From Paralithodes platypus (taxonomy: Eukaryota > Arthropoda > Malacostraca > Decapoda > Lithodidae), in NCBI GenBank assembly GCA_032716605.1, contig CM064481.1, positions 20,392,811-20,456,810 on the forward strand: 64,000 nucleotides of DNA, read 5' to 3'. Numbering within the stretch: position 1 is the stretch's first letter; each line of letters starts with the position of its first letter. A model generated the notes under the pieces. It ran no database searches. It was not told where the DNA came from and worked only from the letters and a program-made list of their open reading frames with translations. The position numbers and the translations under genes were made by a program. Of the stretch, positions 50,531 through 61,712 are shown in pieces.

Positions 50531-51235
50531 CGGATGGTTATGCAGAAACCAGAATGTCAGCAGTCAGATTGTGAGGGGAGGTAAAGGCCAGAGACTACCT
50601 GTTGAACAGAGTGGAAAGGCACTGTCTCGATCCTTCTAGAATCAATCTTTTGAGGTGGAGGTGGCCTTAAGGGATGGTTAACTGAATCCAATTTAGTGTG
50701 CATATGAGGGATTCCAATTGCCGACGAGTGACTGTCAGGCAGTAATTTGCGATGTAATCTGTACACATTGTCTTGACTCTGTTGCATGGTTAATTTCTGA
50801 GAGTCCCAAACTAGACCTACCCACTGCATTTGTTGACTGGGGAGATGACTGGACTGTCAAAAGTTGATTTTGAATCCGAGCATTGATACATGTTTTATGA
50901 CTGTAAGAGTATGTGTTATTACAAGAGATAGAGAGTCTGCTATGACCAGCCAATCGTCAAGATAGAGTAGGATGGTGATACCTCTTGCCCACGGGGGGGA
51001 GTAGTGCCTGTCGGACTAGTTTAAAAGAGACCCTCGGTGCTAGATTGAGACCGAAGGGCAGCCGTTGAAACTAAAGTACTTGGTCTTTGTTCTGAATGGC
51101 CAGATACTATGGTCTATGGAAACATTTTGTTAATCTGAACGTGCCAGTAAACGTCAGACAGATCTTGAGTAATCATCCAGATAATAGGCTTGAGAGTTAA
51201 CCTTACTTAGCTGATAATCAATTAACATCCTGAAT
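50531..51235 (-). pseudogene. DIRS RT fragment in inverse orientation
   Basis: The minus strand encodes DIRS RT: ITQDLSDVYWHVQI (motif A, near 51150), the region of LPFGL (decayed), ILLYLDDWLVIADS (motif C, intact, near 50960), LPSQQMQWVGLVWDSQKLTM and the connection segment down to VVSGLYLPSQSDC. It meets DIRS-C (plus strand) head-on near 50530. Several frameshifts. It provides a useful reference for unaltered catalytic Asp residues. Confidence 0.75.
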
Positions 51236-51284
51236 ATCGTATAAATACGATAGAATATGACTCTTTTGTGATCTCGTATGTCTC

Positions 51285-52022
51285 TGTGATGTCACGATCG
51301 CTCCTACAGCACGACGTAGGACGAGTAGATCGTATATTATAAGATTGTAAATAAGTTAAGTTATAAAAGGCCTAATATGCTATTAAGCAATATTGCCATG
51401 GTCTTATGTAGTATATATGAATTTATCGTATATATTAATATACTTTATCGTATAGAGCAACATAGATGCGGTACGATAATTTGGGCTCCTGGCGGTTTGC
51501 CAAGGCAGCAAGGTGTGCTTTCGAGGAATGGCAGAGCCTTCATGAACACCAACCAGTTAACATCTAAATTTCCGCCCTCAGTTGATCGTGCTTTTGTGCC
51601 TCTAATCACAATACACATACAGCAATACACTCAGCTACACCATCACAACGCTCTCATCGACACCATGACTGACTGATAGATAAGCATAATAATCATGTCC
51701 ATTCCCATGTAATCATTTATTCTTTCTTTAACTTGACTCGAGTCTCGGGACCGAAGTCTCGTTCCCCATTGTCCACCGCCATATTGGGTAAAACGTTCTC
51801 TCTTGCCTCATTGCCATGGAACTATTGGCGAGTTAATTCCTGGCTAATATTAACCCTTATAACCTTACCCTATATATACATTTATTATGTGAGACCTTTG
51901 GATATAAATTAGCTTGTTTCAGATTGAATTCAATTTAGATATAGAGTAGTTTTCATTTAGATTGATTTTATTTTATTCATTATAGCTTAGTAATATTTAA
52001 CTTCCATTGATAGTTTACCACA
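51285..52022 (+). repeat. Probable 5' LTR of the BEL element
   Basis: The right edge is firm: CCACA at 52022 followed by a PBS. The left edge (TGTGATGTCACG at 51285) is a guess because no second LTR is present to compare. Confidence 0.5.
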
Positions 52023-52023
52023 T

Positions 52024-52041
52024 TGGTGCCCAGACCCGGGA
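52024..52041 (+). other. Primer-binding site of the BEL element
   Basis: TGGTGCCCAGACCCGGGA lies one base after the LTR end CA. The CCCGGGA part is typical of BEL/Pao leaders. 52042-52432 is a leader with no gene. Confidence 0.65.
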
Positions 52042-52432
52042 ATTAGCTACCAGTAAGGGATTTTAAGGCAATGAACAAGGGGACATATAACAGGATGCAG
52101 GAACAACTCTATGATAAACTGGCAAGGCTAGCCAAGCGATGGTTAGAGCCGGAATGCAGGGTCACATCGTTGTGCCTGCCTAAGTCCTGCATCCCACCCA
52201 TCATCTTTCCCCAATAATTTTCTTTTCCGTTTCAGACTCCCTGTGACATATGACCTGACCTAACATTTTTTCTTGTTCAATATGATCCATTAGTAGGTAT
52301 TGCTATTTAGTGTACTATTTTTTCTCCATAACATAGAAGTCCGCCGGTCGGCATCTCTTACCTAGACTATTATTTTGCCGTTGTCTTTGTAACTTAACAT
52401 TTAGATACATAGTCTATAGGCTCACATGCAAA

Positions 52433-52771
52433 ATGAATAAAGACAATAAAGAGACACCGTCTAGTGGGGTGCTGATCAAAGCCCCTAAAAATCAAAGGGC
52501 GGGACTTCGGGGAGTATTAAATAGGCTAATTGTGGACGTCAACATTTTCATCACTACTGCTGAACTAGAGGAATTGGAGGCTAGATTAGAAAACGTCCAG
52601 GCTACCCACGGTCGTATTATGGCTCTGAGTGAGGTGATTGTGGCTGACATGATAGAGGAGGAAGAGATAGTTACAGAGTGTGATAATCGCGCCCTCTATG
52701 ACGAACCTGTCTTTAGAGTGAAGTACCTATTACAGCGTGCTGTCGCAAGTAAGAAGGGAGGCGATAATGAG
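52433..52771 (+). CDS. BEL Gag, N-terminal part
   Basis: Starts at ATG 52433 (MNKDNKETPSSG). It encodes a basic segment (KAPKNQRAGLRGVLNRLI), then a helical stretch (TTAELEELEARLENVQATHG) and an acidic segment (DMIEEEEIVTECD), the usual N-terminal layout of BEL Gag. It is cut at 52772 by a solo LTR; the remaining residues of the open frame (YALFFYRFNLG) are LTR. Gag resumes at 56425 in phase. Confidence 0.8.
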
Positions 52772-55700
52772 TGTTATGCCCTGTTTTTCTACAGGTTTAA
52801 CTTGGGTAATGTGAGTTCTGAATGACTGGGTATATAAGGCTGCATGCACAATACAAGGTATGAGGAATAGAGAACACAAAATAAACACACGGTAACACGA
52901 CACAAGTTCACGTTTATTGAAGTAAATAAATAAAGAGCATAGATAGTAATTCTCGCACAAAACAAATAATAGAAGGGAACTGCTAGCATTAGCGGATCTG
53001 GATGGAGCCTAGTCTCCCACTTCCAACGTTCAGGTATATTCTTCTGATCACGGGTTTAATTAGCAAGTTTTTATTTTACTGGAAGACCTCAATATATTCG
53101 TGTAATTCAATTTCACTGATTTGATCTCTTACTGGCTGGTCGCGTGCCCAAGTAGCAGCTCACAGTTAGGATTAGACACGCGTATATTGTAGAACACGGA
53201 ATCTCTAGTAACCTCATGGGGGTACTGATCTAAGTTTTATATTCTTATGGCAGAAATACGTAGAACACAAATCAGTGGGCGAACGTTAGATATCACTAGA
53301 GTTTTAATATCTGAATAAGGTAATTACGAGAGTCAATGTCGCCTGTTAATTAAAAAGCACTGATCGCTTAGTACGTCCCAAATGGAATGGTTAAATATGA
53401 ATTACACTGGGCACGGTTTTAGCCACTTTATAGAAAGTTAATAAGTGAGTATCAAACTAGTACTATAACACTTAGTACTAGCAACATGAATCTTGAATAG
53501 TATTTGTAGATCTGGTCCTGGTTATCTTGCTTCCGGTGATGTTGGGGGCTAACGACTGGTTCCTCGGCCGTCCAGATGGTCCAAAATGTAGGAAGTTCTC
53601 AAGTCGGATCTCTTGACGATCGTTGCTGGCTACACACTTATATACCCACGAATTTGTGTGAAGGTTATAAGGTGCACGTTAGGACTTGTACATGGACAGA
53701 TGCTTCTATTAGTCTTCTCTGCCATGGAGTCTGCCGGATCTGGAATCTCTCAACTCCGGAACAACACAAGGGCAGAGCCAGAGGTTAACTGCAGGGTAGT
53801 GACCACTGGTTGGTGTCTAGCTTTCAACTGATTTGAGTGGGGGTGAGAGCTAGATTTATAGGCTCGGTTCTGGACCCTGTAGACAGTAGGGATCTCGAGT
53901 CTTATGGACTTATTTGAGCTCTCAATAGATATGGGGACTAGGTAAGATGGTATTTACTGTTGTGGGCTTGTGGCACATGGCTATAGGAAGCCTTTATATT
54001 TTCATATAACTGAGCCTTAGTAAGAGGTACTATTTTGGCTATACTGGAAGTATTTAGGGGAGAGAGACTGGATCTACTTTGCGAGGAGGATGGGGACAGC
54101 TGTGATAGGAGCGTCTCTCTTAGATTGTTCAATCTTCATTCTATGGTATAGCTGAGGTGCTAATTTAGTGATCAGAGTATGCAAGAAAGGTAAATAGTTT
54201 ATTGTGAGTTAATAGAGGTTAGTAAAGGTGTTAGTCATGCATGGTTAGTTCATTGATAGGAAGAATTCCTGTGCTACCTGGCAATGACTCAGAAGTCAAA
54301 ACAGGGGCCAGGTATACCTCTGCGGGGGTGGGGGTCTCCCTCCCCGGGTGGGCAAAAAGGGGGAGCTGGGCGCCCTCTCTCTGTGATAGTCGTCCGGCGG
54401 CTGTGGCTAGGGGCTTGCCATATCACCAGTGTTTATAATAACCCTCTGTGTATGAGACAGATGTGGGTGTCCTTAATACCAAAACCGAAGGTGCCTTGGC
54501 TAGCTGGTTTTACTCGGCTGGTTGTTAATTGTAGGGTTTGCTGGATGTGGTGGAGACTGGGTTGCTAACTCTGCCACATTTATCTGGAAGTATGGCAATA
54601 GAAGTTAGTTACTGGCGAGGCGGCTAGCCTCGCACCGACGACCATTGGGTGCAGGGTTGTGAATGGGTTGTAAGAGAATAGATGGCATGCAAGGGGCTAG
54701 TAAAGTTCTAATGTTGTTCTGGCCTACTAAGTGAAGGTAGGCTGGATAGGAGTATATATATATATATATTTTTTTTTTTTCTTCTATATTCCAACTTACT
54801 TCCTCTCGGGCATAGGCTGAGAGCCTTAACATTCACCGCTTTACAATGAACAGTGAAGCCCGTGAGGTCTTGTTCCAGTCTAGGGAGTGAGACATGTGAA
54901 GCACGTAGAGTACAACGAGCACCTGCCATCTTGCCTTCACATTAGGCACGGTGCTCACTCATGGCCCGAAACAACCCCATCTCTGAAGCCACCTCGTTCC
55001 CGTGCTTCACTGTCTCAACCCCTACACTCGGACTCTCACACTTACACACACACAACGCCACCTGTTGAGCAGATAACTCACCAGGTTATATATAAAAGGT
55101 TGGAGAGCGTTAGCAACGGACAATTCAAGGATCTTCAAGAGGTATGAGAGAGAGGCTAGGTCGGACAAGAGTAGAGAAGCGCGGGGTCTTATAATGAGAG
55201 GGGAGGAGTGCAGGGGGGCTATAGGGGAATTTTGCCCCTAAGGTCCCTGGGCGTGGGGGTGGCATTAGGCTACAATTGATCTTGGAGTTTGAAAAGACAG
55301 TGAAAGTACGTTAGTCAAATGCTACCGGGGGATGCAACTACGGGGTGGTATATGAGTCTGGAAAAGATAGAATTATGTAGTCAGTATGAGGGGTTATGGA
55401 TACTATTAGTTGGCCCTGGGAACTGCGTTTTCTATGAAATATATATATACCAACAACAGCGGCAGTTCGTAGGGGTACTTAGTTATTGTTTCGGGGTACT
55501 TATGACAGATACTGGTAATAAGGTTATCTTATACAATCTCTGGTTGGGGTAAGAGGTGTATGACACGAAGTAAATTGGCGTAGTGTGGACTGTGGATACG
55601 AAGGAGGCAAGGGGAAGACGTATGACAATTGTGGAAAAGTAAATGGAAAAAGGTGAACACAATGGCGGATAAAAATACTTAACCTAAGGATTGAATACAT

Positions 55701-56419
55701 AGATTTATGGGGCGATGGGTTCTTCAGAAAGTTTAGTCTGGCAAGACAAGATGTTCGGGAATGTTAATATTAATACTTAAACTAAGGATTGCATACACGA
55801 TGAACGACGACATTATAGTCGTCGTCCTAATAAGGTGATGAAACCTGGTTGATCTGTATTTGGCACAATACGACACAAGGACAGTGCCGCTATGTCGTAT
55901 CAATGCTGGTGGCAGTTAATATTATAGACTTAGTTACTAGAGGAACAATGCAAGGGGCGACTGAGCACGGGTTACATATATCTATACTCGTCATGGGAAA
56001 TGATATACGAGGTCTAGGGACAGGCGTGGGTGTTTTAACTTCTAAGATTATATAACATCTACTTCTCGGATGTAAGAACATACATAGATATAATTATGGC
56101 TGTCTGATGTGTTGGCATTGGCTCAACGTCGGGACAGGGCATGGGTGTTTTTAATATGAATGTATATTCCTGTTCATCATCTTTGTAGTTAGGAGTGTAG
56201 GACACGAGGGGGGTAGTGTACGTGAGGTGTGGAAAATGGTCAGTTTAGAAAAGGTAGGTGGGTGCGGCCTGGAGCTGCTTAGCCCTGCGGGCTTGGGCCT
56301 GTCTGAAATGGCTGGCTCGGTCAGCTGGTCCTTTCGTTCTGTGGACCTTTCTTTCAGGTGTTTCTGTGTGGTGTTCGCTCGTGGCTTCTGTGGTGGGCTT
56401 CTTGTTCTGGGGCATTTTA
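52772..56419 (-). mobile_element. Solo LTR related to the long-LTR Gypsy
   Basis: 3648 bp with the same ends as the 3.7-kb LTRs (TGTTATGCCCTG … GGCATTTTA) and patches of shared sequence (for example 53015-53055 and 55575-55660). It is flanked by ATGAG (52767-52771 and 56420-56424). The internal part was lost by LTR-LTR recombination (inferred). It is clearly diverged from the LTRs at 33-47 kb, so it is an older insertion or another subfamily. It contains a TA/T-rich tract at 54753-54781. No gene was seen in it. Confidence 0.82.
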
Positions 56420-56424
56420 ATGAG

Positions 56425-57321
56425 GCCCATAGAAGGGCTGACCCAAAACATACTGTACACCTCCCAAAGCTCAATCTTCCTACATTTGGGGGCAAGTTAA
56501 TCGAGTGGTTAGCTTTTTGGGACGTATTTCGATCTACGGTTCATGAGTCCTCTTTGGATAATGTCCGCAAGTTTCACTATCTGAAGGGACAAATGGAAGG
56601 AGAGGCCTTACATTTAATAGAGGGTTTTGCAGTAGTGGGTGGTAGTTATCTTGAAGCGGTACACTTATTAGAGTCCACATACGGGGATAGAGAGCAGTTG
56701 AAGATGGCCAATGTCGTTGCCTTGTTGGGGCTCGCAGAACCACAGTATAAGGTTGATGAGTTGACAAACTTCAGGGCAAATATGGAGTGCCATACTCGAT
56801 CGCTAGACACCCTAGGGCTTACCACGCAGGAAATGATAGTCATTATCTTGCGTCAGAAGCTTCCTATGGCGATACTTGATAAGGTAAGGTCATTTGAGCT
56901 GGGGGAGTTCAAAACTCAGTTCAGCAAGGAGATCAATAATCTACAGCTGAACAAAGGGAGAATGTATGTGTCGGGAGGGAGTGAGAATGTGGAGAAGAGG
57001 GGAACAATAAGCATGACAGTGGGGACTAAAGAAAAGAAAGAGGGTGTGTATAAGAAACCTGCTCAGATTCTATGTAAGCTATGTAACAACAAACATAAAT
57101 GGAGTTTCTGCGTAAAATACCCAACAAATGAGACAAAACTAGCACAGGCGAAAAGATTGAAGCTATGTGTAGGTTGTCTAAGTAAAGAACATGGTAAGCA
57201 GGGACAATGTACTGCTACATACTTAAGGCCCTGTCGCCACTGCAAAGGACATCACTTTGATAAGTTGTGTCCTACAGCAGATAAAGTCAAAGACGTAAAA
57301 AAGAGGGTACTACAACTGTGA
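56425..57321 (+). CDS. BEL Gag, C-terminal part
   Basis: Resumes with HLPKLNLPTFGGKLIEWLAF, VRKFHYLKGQMEGEALHLIE and AVHLLESTYGDREQLK, the DUF1759-type capsid region of BEL Gag. Two or three Cys/His knuckles follow: CKLCNNKHKWSFC, CVGCLSKEHGKQGQC and CRHCKGHHFDKLC. An apparent longer frame from 56227 starts inside the solo LTR and is not a real gene start. Gag ends at TGA 57319-57321, overlapping the protease frame by 4 nt. Confidence 0.85.
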   Translation, partial: AHRRADPKHTVHLPKLNLPTFGGKLIEWLAFWDVFRSTVHESSLDNVRKFHYLKGQMEGEALHLIEGFAVVGGSYLEAVHLLESTYGDREQLKMANVVALLGLAEPQYKVDELTNFRANMECHTRSLDTLGLTTQEMIVIILRQKLPMAILDKVRSFELGEFKTQFSKEINNLQLNKGRMYVSGGSENVEKRGTISMTVGTKEKKEGVYKKPAQILCKLCNNKHKWSFCVKYPTNETKLAQAKRLKLCVGCLSKEHGKQGQCTATYLRPCRHCKGHHFDKLCPTADKVKDVKKRVLQL

Positions 57322-57788
57322 CACTAGGTAGCACGCAAGACACCACTATATTGCCCACAATACAGATTCCCATGGAAGGTAATGACAGTAACAAAGTTTG
57401 TCGGGTACTTCTAGATCAAGGGTCTCAACGTTCCTTTATAAAGAGGTCCGTACTAGTGGGATTGAAGCACCGAATCGTAGGGGCTGAGACTCTTCGATTA
57501 CAGGGCTTCACAGGGGTTACTGATAAGCAAGACTACGAGATAGCGGAGATTTCATATTTCTACCGTAAAAACCGGTACTTTAGGACTTGTATCGTAGTAG
57601 ACACCCTACCAGAATATGTATCTGTGGGTGTGAAGAAGGTGGAACACGCATTATGTAGCAAAGGGGTTAACTTGTCAGATCCCATGGGAAATCAGAGTGA
57701 GGTGCATGTTCTACTTGGTGTGGATCAATATTATGAAGTAGTATACCCTGGATTTAAAAAGATGTGGTGTAATTTTAATCCCCACTAA
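57318..57788 (+). CDS. BEL protease
   Basis: A DUF1758-type aspartic protease: CRVLLDQGSQRSFIKRSV (DQGS replaces the usual DTG/DSG), LRLQGFTGVTDKQ and EVHVLLGVDQYYEVV. It is in the minus-one frame relative to gag, so expression would need frameshifting. It ends at TAA 57786-57788 because of a small indel near 57775; RT continues in another frame. Confidence 0.82.
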   Translation: MTLGSTQDTTILPTIQIPMEGNDSNKVCRVLLDQGSQRSFIKRSVLVGLKHRIVGAETLRLQGFTGVTDKQDYEIAEISYFYRKNRYFRTCIVVDTLPEYVSVGVKKVEHALCSKGVNLSDPMGNQSEVHVLLGVDQYYEVVYPGFKKMWCNFNPH

Positions 57789-57801
57789 ATTTGGATACTG
57801 C

Positions 57802-58670
57802 ATGAGCGGAAAGGTGCATAATACACAGTCAAGGGTCCTGGTCGACACGGTCTCGATATATAGAGTCAATGTAACCGCGGCAGAGGAGTTGGGAAGGGAG
57901 GATTCCCAACCTAGTGACCCTAAGATGGCTGCCGAGTTCGACCTGGAACGACTGTGGAGATTGGATCACATAGGCATTAATCCTATGGAGACTGATTATG
58001 ACTCGGAAGTTGCGCTACAAAGGTTTGACGAGTCTGTGTGCTACTGTGTCTCAGACAAGCAATATAAAGTTAGTTTACCCTGGAAGAACAGTGAGATAAG
58101 CCTGCCTACCAACTATGGTTTGTCATTAGGTCGCTTGCGCGCATTGCAGCGGAAATTGTTTAACGAACCGAGCACGCGCCAGGCGTATGACGATGTATTT
58201 CGGAGTTATGAAGATAGGGGCTTTATTGAGAGAGTCGATGTCAAGGAACTGTTTAAGAAGGGTAGGGTTCACTATCTGGCCCATCATGGGGTAAGGAAAG
58301 ACAGCGTCACCACACCAATACGGGTGGTGTATGACTGTTCTGCCCACCAAGGACAACAACCCAGTCTAAATGACTGCCTGTTGACAGGTCCGTCCATGGT
58401 GTCGGACCTGTCCCAACATCTATTGCGGTTTAGGCTGAGGAAGTATGCCTATACCAGTGACATCGAGAAAGCATTCTTGATGGTGAAGCTAAAGGAGGAA
58501 GATAGAGATGTTACCCGCTTTCTTTGGTTCGGCGACATTAGCGACTCTGAAAGTCCAATCATAATATACCGTTTTCGGGTTGTACTCTTTGGGGCCACGT
58601 GCTCGCAGTTTTTGTTAAATGCCACAATCAGAAAACATCTAGCTGACACTCATGAGGATCCCACCGCTGC
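57802..58670 (+). CDS. BEL protease-RT linker and start of RT (truncated)
   Basis: Reads SGKVHNTQSRVLVDTVSIYRV, then FDLERLWRLDHIGI, SLGRLRALQRKLF, then RT: KDSVTTPIRVVYDCSAH, TGPSMVSDLSQHLLRFR, motif A YTSDIEKAFLMVKL and YRFRVVLFGATCSQFLLNATI. It breaks off before the catalytic YVDD motif, at the boundary with the next element. The 17 or so codons after 58670 are unrelated. Confidence 0.82.
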
Positions 58671-58699
58671 CACCAAGCCAGCCATTAGGAAGGTTAACC

Positions 58700-59129
58700 C
58701 TTCATGCGGCCGTGGTAATTAATACAGTGACATATACAGTGACAGTACGATACAGTGCGATAATTAGTTTGTGTACCATTATATATTTCGCTATTCTTAT
58801 TCTTTATTCTTTTACAGGAAAGATTATAATCACAGGAATATAGCTCAATCTAATTGCTTTTATAATATAGTGCAAAGCTGTAGGTATTTCCCAGTCGGGT
58901 AGCTACAATACCTACAAAGACAATCAATAACTCAAACCAGCCCCTAATTAAGCATAATATATTTTGTTGGTAAATAAACCCTAGAAAACCCAACAGTGTC
59001 TTTACTTCAAATCAATACCTTAACAAATTACCTCTCAACATGTTTTTACAGTGAAAACCTCAACTACAAGCATAATCAAGGACAATTAAGGTAAGAGGTA
59101 AAAAGGGCAACCATAAAGTCACCGCTACA
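58700..59129 (+). repeat. Probable 5' LTR, third Gypsy
   Basis: An AT-rich stretch ending CACCGCTACA before the PBS. No partner LTR lies in the window, so the start is approximate. No gene was seen. Confidence 0.4.
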
Positions 59130-59133
59130 TAAT

Positions 59134-59155
59134 TGGTTGGCAGCGTATATGGGAT
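59134..59155 (+). other. Candidate primer-binding site, third Gypsy
   Basis: TGGTTGGCAGCGTATATGGG. Either TGG (59134) or the nested TGG (59138) could start the PBS. GGCAGCG-type leaders occur in several Gypsy lineages. Confidence 0.5.
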
Positions 59156-60182
59156 TCGTGTTCCCCAAATCGAAAACACAATTAAAATAAAACATCCGAA
59201 GAGCAAACAAAAGCACTAAAAAAAAAAAAAAAAAAAGCAATTAGAAAAACATTAACATAACAGAGCTAAGTGGAAAGAAAAACATCGATGAATGATAACA
59301 ATATAGAAGTGGATTCAGAGTGAGCTGGTACTATAACTCAGTACCCAGCACATCAGCACTTACCTCAGCATTCCCTTCACTGAGCCAATGAGTCACGGTG
59401 AGCCCGCGCGCCAGCAACTCGCCCCCAGCAACTCAACCCTAGACACACACACTCACGCACGCACACCACGCCCAGGCCAGGGTATGACGTGTGCGTGAAC
59501 TGTGACGTCACAGGAATTGGTGACGACATAAGGAGAAGCGATCAACTCTAAGGGATCAACACTTCAGACTTCATTCTACAACAGCTGATTAGAAGACCTT
59601 CAAACATCGCAACATTCAGCTTTGTATCGGTTAGTCAGAAATAACATACAAACTAAATATACTAGTAATTAGTGCTAGTAAAAATCCTGTCAACACAAAC
59701 AAGCAATGCCAAAGTATCTTAACTATTCTTTCAACTTATTCATATGTATAGAATAATTTAGCTAGGACTGTACGTTCCTCATTAATTTAATTCCTTCTAT
59801 GAATTCAAGTTAGATCAAAGAATTTAAATTAAGTACTCTATATTTGCAGTAACAGTTTCTCAAGTAATAACTTAGCAGAGATTCAAAGATTTACTTCTGT
59901 TACACACTGTGTTAATTTATTTTCAATTTCTTAGTAAGAGAATAGGCTTCCCTATAGTGCCTTACTAACCTGAATTTTCCAGAATTTTCCTGTTTTCACA
60001 AACTAACTGCTCACTCATCAGACTAACCACCATTATCATCCATACAATCTTGGGTACAGGTGTGTGGTTAAGAGAAATCCCTATTATCAAAATTTTTGTA
60101 CCAGTGCTAACATTTATTTTGTGGGATTATTTGTCAATGACATCCAATCCAGGTATCTTTACCAAAAGTGTCATTTTTTCTA
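59156..60182 (+). other. Leader of the third Gypsy
   Basis: About 1 kb with no gene. It has an A-run at 59218-59236, a CA-rich patch near 59440-59470 and a perfect TGACGTCA. Confidence 0.55.
59503..59510. promoter_or_regulatory. CRE-like TGACGTCA site
   Basis: A perfect 8-bp CREB/ATF palindrome, with a half site (TGACGT) at 59485. Chance occurrence is possible. Confidence 0.3.
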
Positions 60183-61712
60183 ATGTCCTTTAATCTTTTT
60201 AGAAAAGAGAATGTTTTAGAGGAAGATCTCATATCCTCTGATAGTCAATCTGATGGACATTCAGACAGTCCTTCTGAAGCAGAGGGAAGGGAAGTAGCAC
60301 CACAGTCGGTCACAGAGTTAGATAAAAAGGTAGACAATTCTTTTGACACTGACATTGACACACTTACTAACCAACTGTCCGACTCTTTCAAGGATAAATA
60401 GAGTTATCCACCAGAGGTTGACACCTCCTCTAGCGCCTGCGGTACACAAAAGGTTACATCAGACCTCGTCGACACAGAGGCTAGCGTAAACCTAAGCGCA
60501 AGCGGGGGGACAAAGGTAATTAACGCGCCTCCAGAATCTACAAAAACCAAGTCGTTCCAGTTACGCCCTACAATTTTAGATGCACGCCAACATCGATCAG
60601 GTAGGCAATATCCGACAGGTAACTTGAACATGTCAACTACTCCGCCGATGACTACTACGACGGCTACGAGTACGACTACTACAACACCCACCATGTCAGG
60701 ACACGTGCCACTACCTACGATAACCATTGTGCCAACAGGGCATGGTGTTGCATCTTACTCCGGGAAGGACTGCCCTAATTACCCGGGGGGAGTTCTCACA
60801 TTTTTCAGGAACATAGAAGGGCTCATGAGAAACAGAAACATTATTACTGATGAAGACAAAATTGAGCTTGTTAGATCATACCTGAAAGACGGCTCGAAAC
60901 CTAAAGTTTTTCAGTCCATCCTAGGCTTCCAAACAAAAAAATACCAGGATTGGAAAAACTACATAATCGAGGTCTTTGGGGATGGTAACCAAGGAGGAGA
61001 ACTAGCCTTCATCCATAGATTAGCTGACAAACTCGACACAGATGGCGGAAAGCATGACCAATACATGGCCATGGCAATAGCCGGGGATGTATATGCAGAT
61101 GCCAAAGGAAGGTTTCTAGCGCCCTCTTCAGTATGGATCAACACTGCTACCCATGAGTGCATGATGCTGGAGAACTTAGGCAAAGTAGTGGAATATCTAG
61201 TATACATGCTCATGCTGGATCCTCGCCTGAGGAAGGAAATGACAAAAACAGAATTCCTACCCACCACTAACCTGCAGAAGTTAGTGAGCAAACGTACATA
61301 TAAGATTACCACAGACTTAGTACCAAAAGCCTTGGTAACCCCAGTAGAAGCCTCAGGGAGCAGACCCAAACAAGCGTATAGTAGCAGCTCGAGGAAAGAC
61401 ACCAGCTGTGATCATTGCCACAAGAAGGGACATGACAAGACAGCCTGTTGGAGACTGCACCCGCAGCTAATTCCAGACAAGTTCAAGAAGAATACGACAT
61501 TCACACCCTCCAGTAGGACATCATACCAAAGTGGACAAGCTCAAAGACACCAGACAGGCCAAGCGCAAGGAAAACAGAAGATGACTTGCATGTTCCATGG
61601 TGAGAAAGGACACTCCACAGAGGATTGCCGTACAATCAAAGGCTTAGCTGCAAAGCGTCAACAAGGATCGTCGGGGGAAGACTCGCGCACAAGACCCAAC
61701 GATCAAACGTAG
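60183..61712 (+). CDS. Gag of the third Gypsy (one in-frame TAG)
   Basis: ATG 60183 (MSFNLFRKENVLEED) opens an acidic N-terminus. A TAG at 60399-60401 interrupts, but the same frame stays open through 60624 (MNMSTTPPM) to 61712. The capsid-like region is GVASYSGKDCPNYPGGVLTF, then YQDWKNYIIEVFGD. Two zinc knuckles: CDHCHKKGHDKTAC (near 61410) and CMFHGEKGHSTEDC (near 61590). The TAG may be a mutation, or gag may start downstream. The end overlaps the protease frame by 88 nt in the minus-one phase. Confidence 0.75.

Larger units (their letters stand above)
51285..58670 (+). mobile_element. BEL/Pao LTR retrotransposon, 3' truncated
   Basis: Contains a probable 5' LTR (51285-52022), PBS, leader, gag (52433 onward, with a 3.65-kb solo LTR inserted), protease and the start of RT. 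RT stops near 58670, where a Gypsy element begins, so the 3' half is lost. Gag with a DUF1759-type segment and protease with DUF1758-type DQGS are characteristic of BEL/Pao. Confidence 0.82.

Noticed and set aside
61665..61685. Canonical slippery heptamer in the third Gypsy gag-pol overlap
   Set aside because: The best candidate is a G-run followed by GAA, which does not match X-XXY-YYZ well.
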